Part shown: positions 46,102-56,450 of the stretch, one piece after another
How positions within the stretch are numbered: position 1 is the first letter of the stretch
How the letters are laid out: every line of letters begins with the position of its first letter
DNA from: Porticoccaceae bacterium
Lineage (GTDB): Bacteria > Pseudomonadota > Gammaproteobacteria > Pseudomonadales > Porticoccaceae
Direction of reading: 5' to 3'
DNA length: 64,000 bases
NCBI GenBank assembly: GCA_021773435.1
Contig: JAJFKC010000036.1
Coordinates: 84,372 to 148,371, forward strand
Made by a program: the position numbers and the translations under genes
The notes under the pieces: generated by a model
Databases searched by the model: none
Seen by the model: the letters and a program-made list of their open reading frames with translations, nothing else
What the model was told of the DNA's origin: nothing

Positions 46102-47907
46102 ATGTCTACGCAACTATTAAATGATCGGGATATCGAATTTCTGCTCTATGAATTTCTTGATACTGAACGCTTGCTCAGCCGTCCGAGATACGAAGACCAT
46201 TCTCGAGAAATTTTTGATGCATCTCTGCGCACGGCGAAAACTGTCGCAGAAAAATATTTTGCTAACCATTATGAAAAAGGCGATCAACAGGAACCCACGC
46301 TGGTCAATGGTCAAGTCGAGATGATTCCAGAAACCAAAGCGGCATGGCAGGAATTCACCAAAGCAGGTTTTCTGGCCGCCCACCAGGATTACGACGAAGG
46401 CGGTATGCAAATGCCGGAGGTGTTGGTCAGGGTCATTATGGCTTACATCAATGCCGCCAATATCGGCACCGCGGCTTACCCATTTATTTCTATCGGAGTT
46501 ACTAATTTATTGCGAGCCTTTGGTTCTGAACAACAAAAATCGCTTTACCTGCCATTGATTATGGATGGCCGGGCCAATGGCACAATGGCGCTTACCGAAC
46601 CTGGTCAGGGTTCGGCGCTTGGTGATATCACTACGCTGGCCGAACCCCATGCAGACGGTAATTACCGTCTCTTTGGTCAAAAAATGTTTATTTCCTGTGC
46701 CGATCACAATATTGCCGATAATGTCATACACATGGTGTTGGCAAAAATCAAAGATGCACCCGTAGGCGTAAAAGGTATTTCGCTCTTTATCGTGCCCAAG
46801 TTTCTGATCAATGATGATGGTCGCCCCGGCGCGCGCAATGATGTGGTCGTTGCAGGGCTGAATCATAAAATGGGTTATCGCAATGCGACCAATACCGCGC
46901 TAAATTTTGGTGAGGAAGATGGTGCCGTTGGTTATCTTGTGGGTGAAGCCCATAAAGGCCTGGGTTATATGTTCCAGATGATGAATGAAGCGCGCATTGG
47001 CGTGGCTTTGGGTGCAGCGGCAATTGCTTATCAGGGCTATAATTGTTCGCTTGAATATGCACGACAGCGACCGCAGGGTCGACTGCCTTCCTGTCGAGAC
47101 CCCGCTTCAGCACAGATACTATTGATTGAACATGCCGATGTGCGACGTCTACTACTGGCACAAAAAGCCTATTCTGAAGGCGCATTGGCGATGTGTTTGT
47201 ACGCCAGCGCTGTATTCGAAGATCAAAATACTGCCCCTGAAGAAGCTGATAGAGAGCGTGCGAGACTGCTCCTGGATTTAATTATCCCGGTGGTGAAATC
47301 CTGGCCCTCGAAATATGGCTGCGTGTCCAATGATATGGCGATCCAGATACTGGGTGGCTCTGGTTATATCCGCGAATACCCTGTCGAGCAAATGTATCGA
47401 GATCAGCGTCTCAATCCTATCCACGAAGGTGTAGAAGCGATTCATGGCATCGACTTGCTGGGTAGAAAAGTATCCATGAAGGACCAAGCAGGCTTCAATA
47501 TTTTTGTGGAAGAAGTGACGAAAGATTTGGCACACGCTACAAAGGCTGGGCTTACTGATAATTTGGTCGCAGGCTTAAAAATCGCACTGGACACTCTTTG
47601 CCTGACAACCGATGCGCTACTTGAGCAAGTAAAGGCCGATACTGATAAAGGCCTGGCTAATGCGACGATGTATCTCGATATGTTTGGGCGCATAGTGGCT
47701 GCCTGGATTTGGTTAAAGCAGGCCAGGCTTGCAGAGACGCGGATTAGTGCTGGGAATTGCGGTGACCAGGATGTGGCGTTCTATCAGGGCAAACTACAGG
47801 CTGCGCGCTACTACATCGAATGGGAATTACCTGCGGTGCAGCAACTCGCCGCATTACTTGATTCTGGAAACCGGGTTACATTTGATATGAAAGATGATTG
47901 GTTTTAA
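46102..47907 (+). CDS. Acyl-CoA dehydrogenase (long, FadE5-like)
   Basis: A flavoprotein that forms the trans-2-enoyl-CoA in the first oxidation of beta-oxidation. The 601-residue length exceeds the usual 380, with the extra C-terminal domain of the longer family. Motifs: MALTEPGQGSALGDITTLA near 160 (FAD/substrate), MGYRNATNTALNFG, and the C-terminal ILGGSGYIREYPVEQMYRDQR, HEGVEAIHGIDLLGRK. The ATG at 46102 follows CAGGTG. It is co-directional with the acyl-CoA ligase. Confidence 0.93.
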   Translation: MSTQLLNDRDIEFLLYEFLDTERLLSRPRYEDHSREIFDASLRTAKTVAEKYFANHYEKGDQQEPTLVNGQVEMIPETKAAWQEFTKAGFLAAHQDYDEGGMQMPEVLVRVIMAYINAANIGTAAYPFISIGVTNLLRAFGSEQQKSLYLPLIMDGRANGTMALTEPGQGSALGDITTLAEPHADGNYRLFGQKMFISCADHNIADNVIHMVLAKIKDAPVGVKGISLFIVPKFLINDDGRPGARNDVVVAGLNHKMGYRNATNTALNFGEEDGAVGYLVGEAHKGLGYMFQMMNEARIGVALGAAAIAYQGYNCSLEYARQRPQGRLPSCRDPASAQILLIEHADVRRLLLAQKAYSEGALAMCLYASAVFEDQNTAPEEADRERARLLLDLIIPVVKSWPSKYGCVSNDMAIQILGGSGYIREYPVEQMYRDQRLNPIHEGVEAIHGIDLLGRKVSMKDQAGFNIFVEEVTKDLAHATKAGLTDNLVAGLKIALDTLCLTTDALLEQVKADTDKGLANATMYLDMFGRIVAAWIWLKQARLAETRISAGNCGDQDVAFYQGKLQAARYYIEWELPAVQQLAALLDSGNRVTFDMKDDWF

Positions 47908-47980
47908 TTGCTGCTGGGGTGTTGTGCAGATAGAAACCTAAGCCCACAAATCAATTTAAAAACACTTGGCTAATGTTTCT

Positions 47981-50900
47981 TTATAAGAGCCTGAGGTGGG
48001 GTCGAGATTTTTTATCGACAGAGTCTGTTATATGTTTTTGTTCGAATTCCTCAAGAGGGATGGGTTTGCTGATCAGATAACCCTGAATAATATTACATCC
48101 CAGTTCTGAAACGATGTCTTGCTGAGCGACTGTCTCAACGCCTTCAGCGATTGTTTCCATTTGCAGGCTATCTGCAAGCGCTATAATCCCTTTAACAATT
48201 GCGCGATCATCATTATTTTGTTCGATGTCTTTAATAAACAGGCGATCAATTTTTAAAATATCGACCGGTAAATTTTTAAGATAGTTCAACGAAGAATAAC
48301 CTGTTCCGAAGTCGTCAATAGCCAGTGTGAAACCCATTTTTTTTAGCTTTAATAATTCGCGACGACCCAGTTCGGGGTCAGCCATTAGAATCCCTTCAGT
48401 AATTTCTAGCTCAATCAAAGAAGTGTCAATTTTGTGCTGAACGACTAGATCGGTGAGCAATTCGACTAACCAACCCGAGGTTTCAAGATCCTTACCGGAT
48501 AAGTTGACAGACAATTTAATGGCTTGCCCAATATTGGACCACGTATTAATTTGTTTGATGGCTTCTGTAATCACCCATTTGGTTAAATCTGAAATCAATC
48601 CAGATTCTTCCGCAACAGGAATAAACTCGTCGGGCATTAGCAGGCCTCTTCTCGGATGCGTCCAGCGCACCAGAGCTTCTGCGCCGATTATCTTTTGAGT
48701 TTTGACGTTGTATTGAGGTTGAAAATGCAAAACGAGTTGATCGGTTTCTATGGCGTGACGAAGTTCCTGTTCAATTTCGAGTCGGCGGGACATTTTATCT
48801 TCCATGCCGCTGCGATAAAAAATGAATTGATTTTTATTCTTTTTGGCCTCAAACATGGCCAGGTCAGCATGCTTAAGCAGGGTACCAATATCACTGGCAT
48901 CATCGGGGTAAATTGATATACCTACACTGGCCGTGACAAACATTTTCTTCTTTAGAAAAACGAATGGGCGATCGAGGGAGTCGCAAATTGTTTGGGCTAT
49001 GTGTGCCAGGATTTCAGTGTTTTCCACGCCCTCCAGAACAACAGTAAACTCATCTCCTCCTAGTCGGGCAATAAAATCAGTTTCGCGAACAGCGCTTCGC
49101 AGCCTGTCGCCAACAACTTTTAGCAAGAGGTCGCCCACGTTATGACCTAACGTGTCATTGATGTGTTTAAAGTTGTCCAGGTCAAGAAATAGCACGGCTG
49201 TACGTTTATTATCCAGATTTGATCTATCAAGAATTACACGCAATTCCTGCATCAGCCGGGCTCTATTGGGGAGGCCCGTTAATGAATCAATATAAGCCAT
49301 TTCCTTAACTTTCTTTCCGGCGTTATTGGCCTTAACTAACCTTGAAACTCGCTCTTTTAGAACCGTAAAGTGTAGTGGCTTAGTAATGTAGTCTGTAGCA
49401 CCACAGCTAAATGCTTCTGCTATTGCCTCGTCATCGTCTAGTGAAGTGATAATTAGTATTGGAATATCCGCACAGTTAGGTAGCTCTCTGATGGATTTGC
49501 AGGCGCTAAAACCGTCGCTGTCAGGCATGATTGCATCCATCAGGATAATGTCAGGGATATGGCGCCTGCATATGTCCACTGCTTCGTTACCACTAGTTGC
49601 CTCAGATGTTTCAAATTGACTCGAGTCAAAAATATTCTTAAGTGCCAACCTAATAGTTCGGTCGTCGTCTACGATCAGTAATTTGTATATTGATTGCTGA
49701 TTGTCTGTTCCTTCCATCGAGGGTTTGAGAATTTCGTTTTCTAAATCTTTTCGTAGGGCCGAAAACTGTTCGATCAAAGCGCTAATGTGTAGATTGCATT
49801 GATCTATCTGTTCGTCAAGGGCAAATTTTTCGATGCTTTTCGCAGTTTCTACTAGTTGATGAGCGCCAAAATTAGCCGCGCTGCCTTTTATTGTATGAGC
49901 TAGTTCGCGGGTTTGTTTGGCATTTTCTTCAACTAATGCGCCTCTCATTGATTCGATATAGACAGGTGTATCTTCAATAAAGGCCTCTATCATTCTGTAG
50001 ACCACATCACCTATTGAATCAAATAATTCGCTGACAACACCACTATCGTAACTTGCACTTGTAGCTACACTAATATTTTTGCTCGGCTGCGTGCTGGCGT
50101 TCAACGGCAATATGTCTGGCGGTAATCGATCAATTAATTCAGCTTTTAAGCTATCCAGGCGCAGGGGTTTCCCTAAGAAGCTATCCATGCCTGCTTGCTT
50201 ACATTTATCTTTCTCGGCTTGTGTTGTGTTTGCTGTCATTGCAACAATAGGTATTATTGGCTTCCCTTCGATACGCCTGATCTCTTTCGTACAATCATAC
50301 CCATCCATTATGGGCATATTGCAATCCATTAAGATAAGGTCATAGCTACTTTGAACAAACATCTCCAGTGCCTGTTCGCCGTGGTCGGCAATATCGGTTT
50401 GACAACCGAATTTAGCCAGCATTTCTTTCGCGACCTGCTGGTTTACTCGATTGTCGTCAACAACCAGTATCTTGGCCTCTTTGTAAAAATCTTTTATTAC
50501 CTTAGAATCACTATCAAGTAATTTGTGGCCACGATCCTGAAGCTTGTCTTCATAAAGGGCAGCGTAGGAGTTTCTGATTAGTGGCTTCTCAATTTGAACA
50601 AAATTATCTGGTGGTAAAATTGAACTAGTAAATGGGTTTACTAGCAAAGCAGCTTTGGTCGAAAATTCATCCATATAAGTCGAAATAAGAGTGTCAAATA
50701 TAACCTGGTTGGGGCCATATATTTCTTCATCGATTATTAGGAAGTCAATTAATCGCTGCGCCTCACCTCTGTCGGTGAGCAGCTGGGCCGCCTCCGAGAA
50801 GTTGCCGGCTATCGTGCAGGATGCGCCTTTTTGCCCCAATGCCTGCACAGTAAACTCCTGAATGATTAAGGACGGGCTTATAACTAGCGCCCTTTTAGTT

Positions 50901-52465
50901 GCCGCAGATTCAGCCTGGGAACTGGTCTGGGCCATTGTCACATTGTCCGCCACGCCAATACCTTCGATTGGTAATGTAAACCAGAAAGTGGTGCCATGAT
51001 TTATCGTGCTGTTTACGCCGATCTCCCCGTTCATCAACTCAACGATTTGTTTGCTAATGGTAAGGCCCAGCCCTGTACCTGCGTATTCTCTGGTGGTAGA
51101 TGCATCGGCCTGGGTGAAAGCATCAAATATTATTTTCTGGTCATTTTCACTAATACCGATGCCGCTATCGGTCACCTCAAATAATAATCTAGCGTCTTTT
51201 TTGTCATTTAGATTACCTTCAACTTTGATCTTCACCGAAACATCGCCATTTTCGGTGAATTTTATGGCATTACCTAGTAGATTAATGAGAACTTGTTGAA
51301 CACGTGATCGATCGAGAAGGACTGTGTTTGGCAGCCCCGGTTTTATCAAGTAGCCAATGTTTATGTTCTTTGATAAAGCCTGCGACGCGAGCAGCCGAAC
51401 GACATCCTCCAGAAGTGCGCGAAGGTCGAGATTATCTTCTATGAGGGCTACCTTATTGGCATCCATTTTTGAAAAATCCAGGATGTCATCAATCAGAGTC
51501 AATAAATTCTCGCCAGAAGTCTTGGCAACTTCAACGTAGCCAGTCTGTCGAGTGGATAATTTGGATTGGTCGAGTAAATCTAGCATCCCAAGAACAGCGT
51601 TCATGGGAGTACGAAGCTCGTGGGAGACATTGGCGGCAAACTCGCCTTTAATTCTAGCATTTTCAACGGCTTTATCCCTTGCTAGTTCAAGTTCCTCTTC
51701 CCGGTTTTCTAGCACGTTCATCATCGCGTTAAATGCATGCTGCATGACCGTGACATCAGGCTGCCCTTTTTCTTCAGCTCTGACGCCCTTGTCACCTTGC
51801 TCGGCAAGTTGCATGGTTTGCGCCAGCCTTTCGATGGGTTTAGTAATTCTACTGGCGAGGAGAGCTAAGAGCACAGACGCAATGGCTGCCATTCCCAGGG
51901 ACAGAAACAGGTTGGTGAAAAATGCGTTTGACTGCAAAAGCTGTAGAGTGTTTTTGCTCATTGATACAGTCACATAACCCAATAAAGTTGGGCCGTCTGA
52001 TCCGTCTAGACTTGTTATGTCCAATGAGTCATCAATATCTGGGCTAGACATAACTGACAAAACGTAAACCCACTCATTATCAAATTCATAGGAATGTAAA
52101 TCTTCACCATCGTTTTGAATAGTGGGCAAGTTGCGCCCGCCAGTAGAGTCCGATTGATATAGCGACCGCCCATCTGCCAAACGTATCTCAAGCACCTCAA
52201 TATCTGGAAATCCAGAGACAAAGTGCACGGATTCCTGGGCGGTAAACTCGCTTTCATAAAGCAATGCCAATTTGCTTTGATTAGCTAACATTCGAGCCAC
52301 TTGTATGCCTTGAGCATTGGTTTGATTTACTAAAATATCGTTGGATATCGTGCTAATAAAATAGGAAGTAAATGGGGCAAGGGTAACCACAACACCGAAA
52401 AACCTGGCGAAAATCTGGCCGCGAAAGCTTAGTCGATCAATATGTAATTTTTTGCGAATAGACAT
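47981..52465 (-). CDS. Hybrid sensor kinase with receivers, Hpt, GGDEF and EAL domains
   Basis: A 1494-residue membrane signalling protein. Order: TM1 (about 18-42); periplasmic sensor resembling CHASE8 (45-188); TM2 (about 190-212); HAMP; HisKA with His282 (SHELRTPMNAVLG); ATPase (NLLGNAIKFT, DSGIGI, GTGLGL); a degenerate receiver; receiver with Asp714; Hpt His857 (AHTIKGSAANFG); receiver with Asp977; GGDEF intact at 1136-1140; EAL with Glu1263 (GAEALVRW). It joins a BarA-like phosphorelay to cyclic-di-GMP synthesis and breakdown in one chain. It lies 15 bp after the periplasmic binding protein gene and ends the six-gene minus-strand operon. The ligand is unknown. Confidence 0.93.
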   Translation of the reverse strand: MSIRKKLHIDRLSFRGQIFARFFGVVVTLAPFTSYFISTISNDILVNQTNAQGIQVARMLANQSKLALLYESEFTAQESVHFVSGFPDIEVLEIRLADGRSLYQSDSTGGRNLPTIQNDGEDLHSYEFDNEWVYVLSVMSSPDIDDSLDITSLDGSDGPTLLGYVTVSMSKNTLQLLQSNAFFTNLFLSLGMAAIASVLLALLASRITKPIERLAQTMQLAEQGDKGVRAEEKGQPDVTVMQHAFNAMMNVLENREEELELARDKAVENARIKGEFAANVSHELRTPMNAVLGMLDLLDQSKLSTRQTGYVEVAKTSGENLLTLIDDILDFSKMDANKVALIEDNLDLRALLEDVVRLLASQALSKNINIGYLIKPGLPNTVLLDRSRVQQVLINLLGNAIKFTENGDVSVKIKVEGNLNDKKDARLLFEVTDSGIGISENDQKIIFDAFTQADASTTREYAGTGLGLTISKQIVELMNGEIGVNSTINHGTTFWFTLPIEGIGVADNVTMAQTSSQAESAATKRALVISPSLIIQEFTVQALGQKGASCTIAGNFSEAAQLLTDRGEAQRLIDFLIIDEEIYGPNQVIFDTLISTYMDEFSTKAALLVNPFTSSILPPDNFVQIEKPLIRNSYAALYEDKLQDRGHKLLDSDSKVIKDFYKEAKILVVDDNRVNQQVAKEMLAKFGCQTDIADHGEQALEMFVQSSYDLILMDCNMPIMDGYDCTKEIRRIEGKPIIPIVAMTANTTQAEKDKCKQAGMDSFLGKPLRLDSLKAELIDRLPPDILPLNASTQPSKNISVATSASYDSGVVSELFDSIGDVVYRMIEAFIEDTPVYIESMRGALVEENAKQTRELAHTIKGSAANFGAHQLVETAKSIEKFALDEQIDQCNLHISALIEQFSALRKDLENEILKPSMEGTDNQQSIYKLLIVDDDRTIRLALKNIFDSSQFETSEATSGNEAVDICRRHIPDIILMDAIMPDSDGFSACKSIRELPNCADIPILIITSLDDDEAIAEAFSCGATDYITKPLHFTVLKERVSRLVKANNAGKKVKEMAYIDSLTGLPNRARLMQELRVILDRSNLDNKRTAVLFLDLDNFKHINDTLGHNVGDLLLKVVGDRLRSAVRETDFIARLGGDEFTVVLEGVENTEILAHIAQTICDSLDRPFVFLKKKMFVTASVGISIYPDDASDIGTLLKHADLAMFEAKKNKNQFIFYRSGMEDKMSRRLEIEQELRHAIETDQLVLHFQPQYNVKTQKIIGAEALVRWTHPRRGLLMPDEFIPVAEESGLISDLTKWVITEAIKQINTWSNIGQAIKLSVNLSGKDLETSGWLVELLTDLVVQHKIDTSLIELEITEGILMADPELGRRELLKLKKMGFTLAIDDFGTGYSSLNYLKNLPVDILKIDRLFIKDIEQNNDDRAIVKGIIALADSLQMETIAEGVETVAQQDIVSELGCNIIQGYLISKPIPLEEFEQKHITDSVDKKSRPHLRLL

Positions 52466-52480
52466 AAGTTTGGCGACGTT

Positions 52481-53440
52481 CTAGAACACACTGTCAATTT
52501 CTGCGCGAATATTACCCGCAATAGAAATGCCAAGATGACGACTAGTTCGACTATTCAAAACGGTGTAAAAATCCGTTAAGGGTGCGAGAGTTGTCGATGG
52601 GGTTGAGCCAGTATTTGTCTTGGTTGCTAGTATTGCAAGGCTCGCCCCGAGTTTTTTATTGTTGGGATAAATAGCAAACAATGCGCCTCGTTTAACGTGT
52701 GTTGGATTAGAAGAAAATACAGCAACCCTTTTTTTCCAGGCTGTTTCCAAAATTTTGGACAGTAAGGCTGAATCGCTAATGGCCTTACCCTTCATTAACC
52801 AAATGGCATCGTGCTGTTTAATATCAGCTAAAAGCGCCTTATATTCGTTTGCGGCAGCCTGCACGGTTTCGACATCATGGACGATAAGATTAATTCCCTT
52901 ATCGTTGGCATAGTTGCCCACTATTTCTAGTCGATGCTTTCGTTTTTTTGCGTTAGTGACAATGTGCAAGTTTCGAACCTCACCATACAGTAGAATTAAT
53001 TTATCAATAATGGCACCTGTATCGGGGATCATTGATATACCGGCTACATTTTCCGTTGATTTGATTATTCCCCCCGCTACTATCGGTACGTCTGGCTTCA
53101 ATTCGCGGGCTAGTGAAATATTTTTTTGACCCAGCGCTATAATGGTATCGGGAGCCAACTTAGTCAGGCTGCCCCTGTAATATTCGAAAGGCTGATTTGG
53201 GTCTATAGCCATTGAATTAGTATCATTCTGATTCTGTTCCGTAATCCCCTCTATGATGTCTTCATAGATTTTGGAATAGGGCTTGCGAACTTCTGGATAT
53301 AAAATGACTATCCCAGAAGATAGGGCTGGGCTGGGTACAGCCGTTACTGTCAACGAAAAAACCACCGAAAAAATCACAATTTTTAGAGTCTTTATCGCTA
53401 TCCATGGTAAATAATATTGATGTTCGTTTTGTTTCGACAA
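52481..53440 (-). CDS. Periplasmic substrate-binding protein, ABC_sub_bind type, without transporter
   Basis: A 319-residue exported protein. A signal segment (IKTLKIVIFSVVFSLTV, about 17-33) ends near ALSSG. The mature part, with SLTKLAPDTIIALGQKNISLARELKPDVPIVAGGI and MIPDTGAIIDKLILLYGEVRNLHIV regions, matches the two-lobed ABC_sub_bind fold (PF04392), split here into shorter motifs: IIALGQKNI, VPIVAGGII, RVAVFSSNPTHVKRGA. The start is a TTG with AGGAG upstream. No permease or ATPase gene is nearby. It lies between a TonB receptor (35 bp) and the hybrid kinase (15 bp), so I infer that it presents a ligand to the kinase. Confidence 0.8.
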   Translation of the reverse strand: MSKQNEHQYYLPWIAIKTLKIVIFSVVFSLTVTAVPSPALSSGIVILYPEVRKPYSKIYEDIIEGITEQNQNDTNSMAIDPNQPFEYYRGSLTKLAPDTIIALGQKNISLARELKPDVPIVAGGIIKSTENVAGISMIPDTGAIIDKLILLYGEVRNLHIVTNAKKRKHRLEIVGNYANDKGINLIVHDVETVQAAANEYKALLADIKQHDAIWLMKGKAISDSALLSKILETAWKKRVAVFSSNPTHVKRGALFAIYPNNKKLGASLAILATKTNTGSTPSTTLAPLTDFYTVLNSRTSRHLGISIAGNIRAEIDSVF

Positions 53441-53475
53441 GATCCCTGTCTCCTCTTTAATTCGCCTCGCTTGGG

Positions 53476-55614
53476 CTAATTAAATTTATACCGTATTTCA
53501 CCAAAGATGCGTCGTCCAGCCAGTGGTAAATCGTCTGGTATGGCAGGCACCGGGATAGTGTTGAGGCTCGGTTCCCTGGCATCCTCATCAAATATATTTT
53601 TAGCTAAAATCGATAATTCAAGTTGTTCGCCATAGAATCGCTTTCGAATTGTCATGTCGACGGTAGTGTAATCATCGATATCGCTACGCGGATCACCAAA
53701 AGATCTATTACGATCCATCACACTGTTAAGTTGAATGGTTATATCAAACTGATTCGGCAAATCCGCAAATCCGCGTATATAGAATTGTTGCTCAGGCGCA
53801 TTAGCAGCATCGGCCCCGGTATCTTGATCTTCAGCATTCTGCCAAGAATAATTTGTCAGGAGAGACACCTGCTCAGTTATGTCCCAGTTAGCTTCGATTT
53901 CCACACCGTCAGCATCCTGCTCGCCAACGTTTTGCGCGGTACGAGTTGCCCCGCCAGGGTCCGATACAAATTGAATAATATCTTCCCATTTGTAATGAAA
54001 TAAATTTAGGTCGATGTTGATATCAAAGGTGGGACGGTAATTAAAAGCAATTTCGTAGCTTTTTAATGTCTCTGGTTCCAGATTTGGATTACCGAGTACT
54101 GTTGGGTTAGATTGCACTCTCGTTTCGGCAAAGGATGGTGCCCGAAAGGCCTCACCGTATAAAAATTTTGTGGTCAGGTTGTGTCGTGTTGACCACACCA
54201 GTGCAAGCCTTGGGTTTACGGTGTCACCAAAATCAGAATAGTGATCGTAACGAACACCCGCAGTAAGTTCCCAGTCGTTGGCCAGATGCCATACGTCTTG
54301 CAGAAAAATGTAGCGGTTTTCGCGGTTGTCTTCGGGTAAAAAAACCAGGGGCGTATCACTGACATCAACTAGCCCGGAGCCGGGTAGAATGGGAAACCCG
54401 GTAGCTGGGTCGATGCCGAAGTTTTTTTCTTCTTCGGTTTTGTAGACCTCACCATAGTAATAACCCGTGCCAAGTAAAATTTCATGGTTGTCAAATCCGC
54501 AGTAAGTGCTAGTCAGGTTAGCTCTGGAATGCCTTTCATAAATTTCAGGATTGCCTATTACGCCGTTGGGGAAAGGTGGAAAAATAGGTGCTCCCAATGG
54601 CGTGAAAAAAGGGCCCCGGGATCCGGGTGGGAAAAGGATAAGATCATCATCAACTTCCTGGCTTGTTTGTAAATAGCTTACCGTAGCTTTTATCCCAAGG
54701 TTTTCTGAATAATCAGGGTTGTTGTAGGTGAGGTCCGTATTGTACCGTTTGCTGGAAACTTGCCCGTTTGAGTCTAGTGCTTGCGCAAGGCCTATTCCGA
54801 GACCCCCGTCACTCCTAATTTGAGCGCCGGAGCGAAAGGTAAAATCACCATAGCCAAGCTCTAACCGAGCATCGATATTCTCTCTTTGTTGGTTAACCTC
54901 GCCCGGTGCAAGTGATGCAGAGGTACCCGAAACGGTGTCTAGAAATGTTTGTGCATCGGCGGGAATTGTTTCGTCATTACCGTCGGTTTTGTGAAATTCC
55001 ACACTCGCCGAAACGTTTAATTTTTCACCTGAATGCCCGTAGTTTAGCCACACATCCTTGGTGTTCAAGGAGCCGTATCTGGCACCTGTTTCTAACCCGG
55101 ATATTTCATTGGAGTTCTTAGTGACTATGTTAATAACGCCTGCAAAGGCGTCGGCACCGTAAACTGCGGAACCTGGCCCGCGGATCACTTCGATCCTCGA
55201 GATCGACTCTATCGACATGCCACCCCAGGCTTGCCCCCTATCGCCGATGAAGAGGTTTGTCAGGGGGACACCATTTATTAGCATAAGGACCTGTGGATTT
55301 GATTCAGTATAGATACCTCTAAAGGTGTATATCGAGCCATAACCCACCGCATTATGGGCTACGTGTAGACCTGGAATGGTTTCGAGTATTTCATCCAGAT
55401 CGGTAGCACCTATTTGTTTAATATCCTTTGATGTGAGGACGGACGCGACGGCGGGAGCTTTTGAAAGAGGTTGGGAAATACCCGTGGCAATACTAACGAA
55501 CTCTTCATCGCCATAGAAGGACAATAGTTCTTCCTCATCGCTAGCCACGGATGTTGCACAATAGACTAAAACAATAGATGCTAAAATTAACGTCAACTTA
55601 TTTAACGGAATCAT
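53476..55614 (-). CDS. TonB-dependent outer-membrane receptor
   Basis: A 712-residue outer-membrane barrel for energised uptake. The signal peptide (LTLILASIVLVYCATSVAS) is followed by a short acidic region (EEELLSFYGDEEFVSIATG) in place of a signalling domain, then the plug (SVLTSKDIKQIGATDLDEIL, IEVIRGPGSAVYGADAFAGVI) and a barrel ending IFGEIRYKFN. The plug resembles vitamin B12/colicin-type receptors; the substrate is unknown. Its ATG overlaps the upstream citrate-synthase-like stop (ATGA) and it has GGAG 7 bases upstream. The binding protein gene follows 35 bp later. Confidence 0.93.
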   Translation of the reverse strand: MIPLNKLTLILASIVLVYCATSVASDEEELLSFYGDEEFVSIATGISQPLSKAPAVASVLTSKDIKQIGATDLDEILETIPGLHVAHNAVGYGSIYTFRGIYTESNPQVLMLINGVPLTNLFIGDRGQAWGGMSIESISRIEVIRGPGSAVYGADAFAGVINIVTKNSNEISGLETGARYGSLNTKDVWLNYGHSGEKLNVSASVEFHKTDGNDETIPADAQTFLDTVSGTSASLAPGEVNQQRENIDARLELGYGDFTFRSGAQIRSDGGLGIGLAQALDSNGQVSSKRYNTDLTYNNPDYSENLGIKATVSYLQTSQEVDDDLILFPPGSRGPFFTPLGAPIFPPFPNGVIGNPEIYERHSRANLTSTYCGFDNHEILLGTGYYYGEVYKTEEEKNFGIDPATGFPILPGSGLVDVSDTPLVFLPEDNRENRYIFLQDVWHLANDWELTAGVRYDHYSDFGDTVNPRLALVWSTRHNLTTKFLYGEAFRAPSFAETRVQSNPTVLGNPNLEPETLKSYEIAFNYRPTFDINIDLNLFHYKWEDIIQFVSDPGGATRTAQNVGEQDADGVEIEANWDITEQVSLLTNYSWQNAEDQDTGADAANAPEQQFYIRGFADLPNQFDITIQLNSVMDRNRSFGDPRSDIDDYTTVDMTIRKRFYGEQLELSILAKNIFDEDAREPSLNTIPVPAIPDDLPLAGRRIFGEIRYKFN

Positions 55615-56450
55615 TGATTATCTCCAGGGAGCCAATTTTTATCGGTAGGCGCGCCTATGTAGTTAATTCTTCCTGTCGAAAGAGGGAACAATGTTCCTTC
55701 CGGGTGGTTTATGGCATCGATATAGCATGGAAACATGCCGCCCACGAAAGACAGGCTTGATAGGTAATAAAATTCGTTTGTCGATAATCCTTCGTCTGCC
55801 ATCAGTGCAGCAACGACTGCGGAAATGTTGATTTGATATTTGTATCTGGTATCGCTTAAATAATCGCCAATTTCAAATGCAAGTTTCACAAACGGACCTG
55901 TGCCACAATCGATCGACTTCGCAAATTTCATTAATGGAGCTACTCTTTCGTCACCGCTAGCAAGTGGTCTACCATAGCCCCATACGACTCTGTATTGTTT
56001 TAATTCGTTGTGTATGAGTTCTTCCAGCGAGGCACCAAAATCAAGCTCCTTTTTAAACCTGTGTAATAAATCAATAGCTCCCTTTGAAGTTTTTAGGCCA
56101 TATATAGTCGCTTCGGAAACTGCCGAACCAGCGTTTATGGCGAGTGCTCCCGTTGTCCGTGTGGTGCCGCCTAATGCGGCAATTCGGTTATTCCATAATC
56201 GAGGGTCTGGATAACTTGAACAAATCACCCACATTGCTTCTATTAAACGGGCAGTTTTTTTTGATTCTCTGCCCGTTACGGCGGATACCATAAATTCCAG
56301 CCATCGGTGATTACTATATGCTTCAAAAATGTCTTTTCCTCGCAATACAGCTCTTTCACCAAAAAAAATAGCGCCCATTTCAGTATGCCAGTTATCCTCA
56401 CACTGATTTAATAACCCAGGACCAGGCGGAATATTTTGTCTCTCATTCAT
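55611..56450 (-). CDS. Citrate-synthase-fold protein B, catalytic residues apparently replaced
   Basis: A 279-residue protein whose sequence runs parallel to the citrate synthase large domain and to its upstream neighbour: PDPR-x-R-x-AALGGTTRTTGALA (82-103) corresponds to PGPRDHSVRAAMNAGVGGSTRAS there. Where citrate synthases have GFGHRVY this protein has GYGRPLA (158-164), and the VDFYSG catalytic Asp region reads KYQINIS (204-210). So at least two catalytic positions differ by eye. No signal peptide is seen. It overlaps protein A by 8 bp and the receptor gene by 4 bp, and a heterodimer with A is likely. Confidence 0.7.
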   Translation of the reverse strand: MNERQNIPPGPGLLNQCEDNWHTEMGAIFFGERAVLRGKDIFEAYSNHRWLEFMVSAVTGRESKKTARLIEAMWVICSSYPDPRLWNNRIAALGGTTRTTGALAINAGSAVSEATIYGLKTSKGAIDLLHRFKKELDFGASLEELIHNELKQYRVVWGYGRPLASGDERVAPLMKFAKSIDCGTGPFVKLAFEIGDYLSDTRYKYQINISAVVAALMADEGLSTNEFYYLSSLSFVGGMFPCYIDAINHPEGTLFPLSTGRINYIGAPTDKNWLPGDNQ

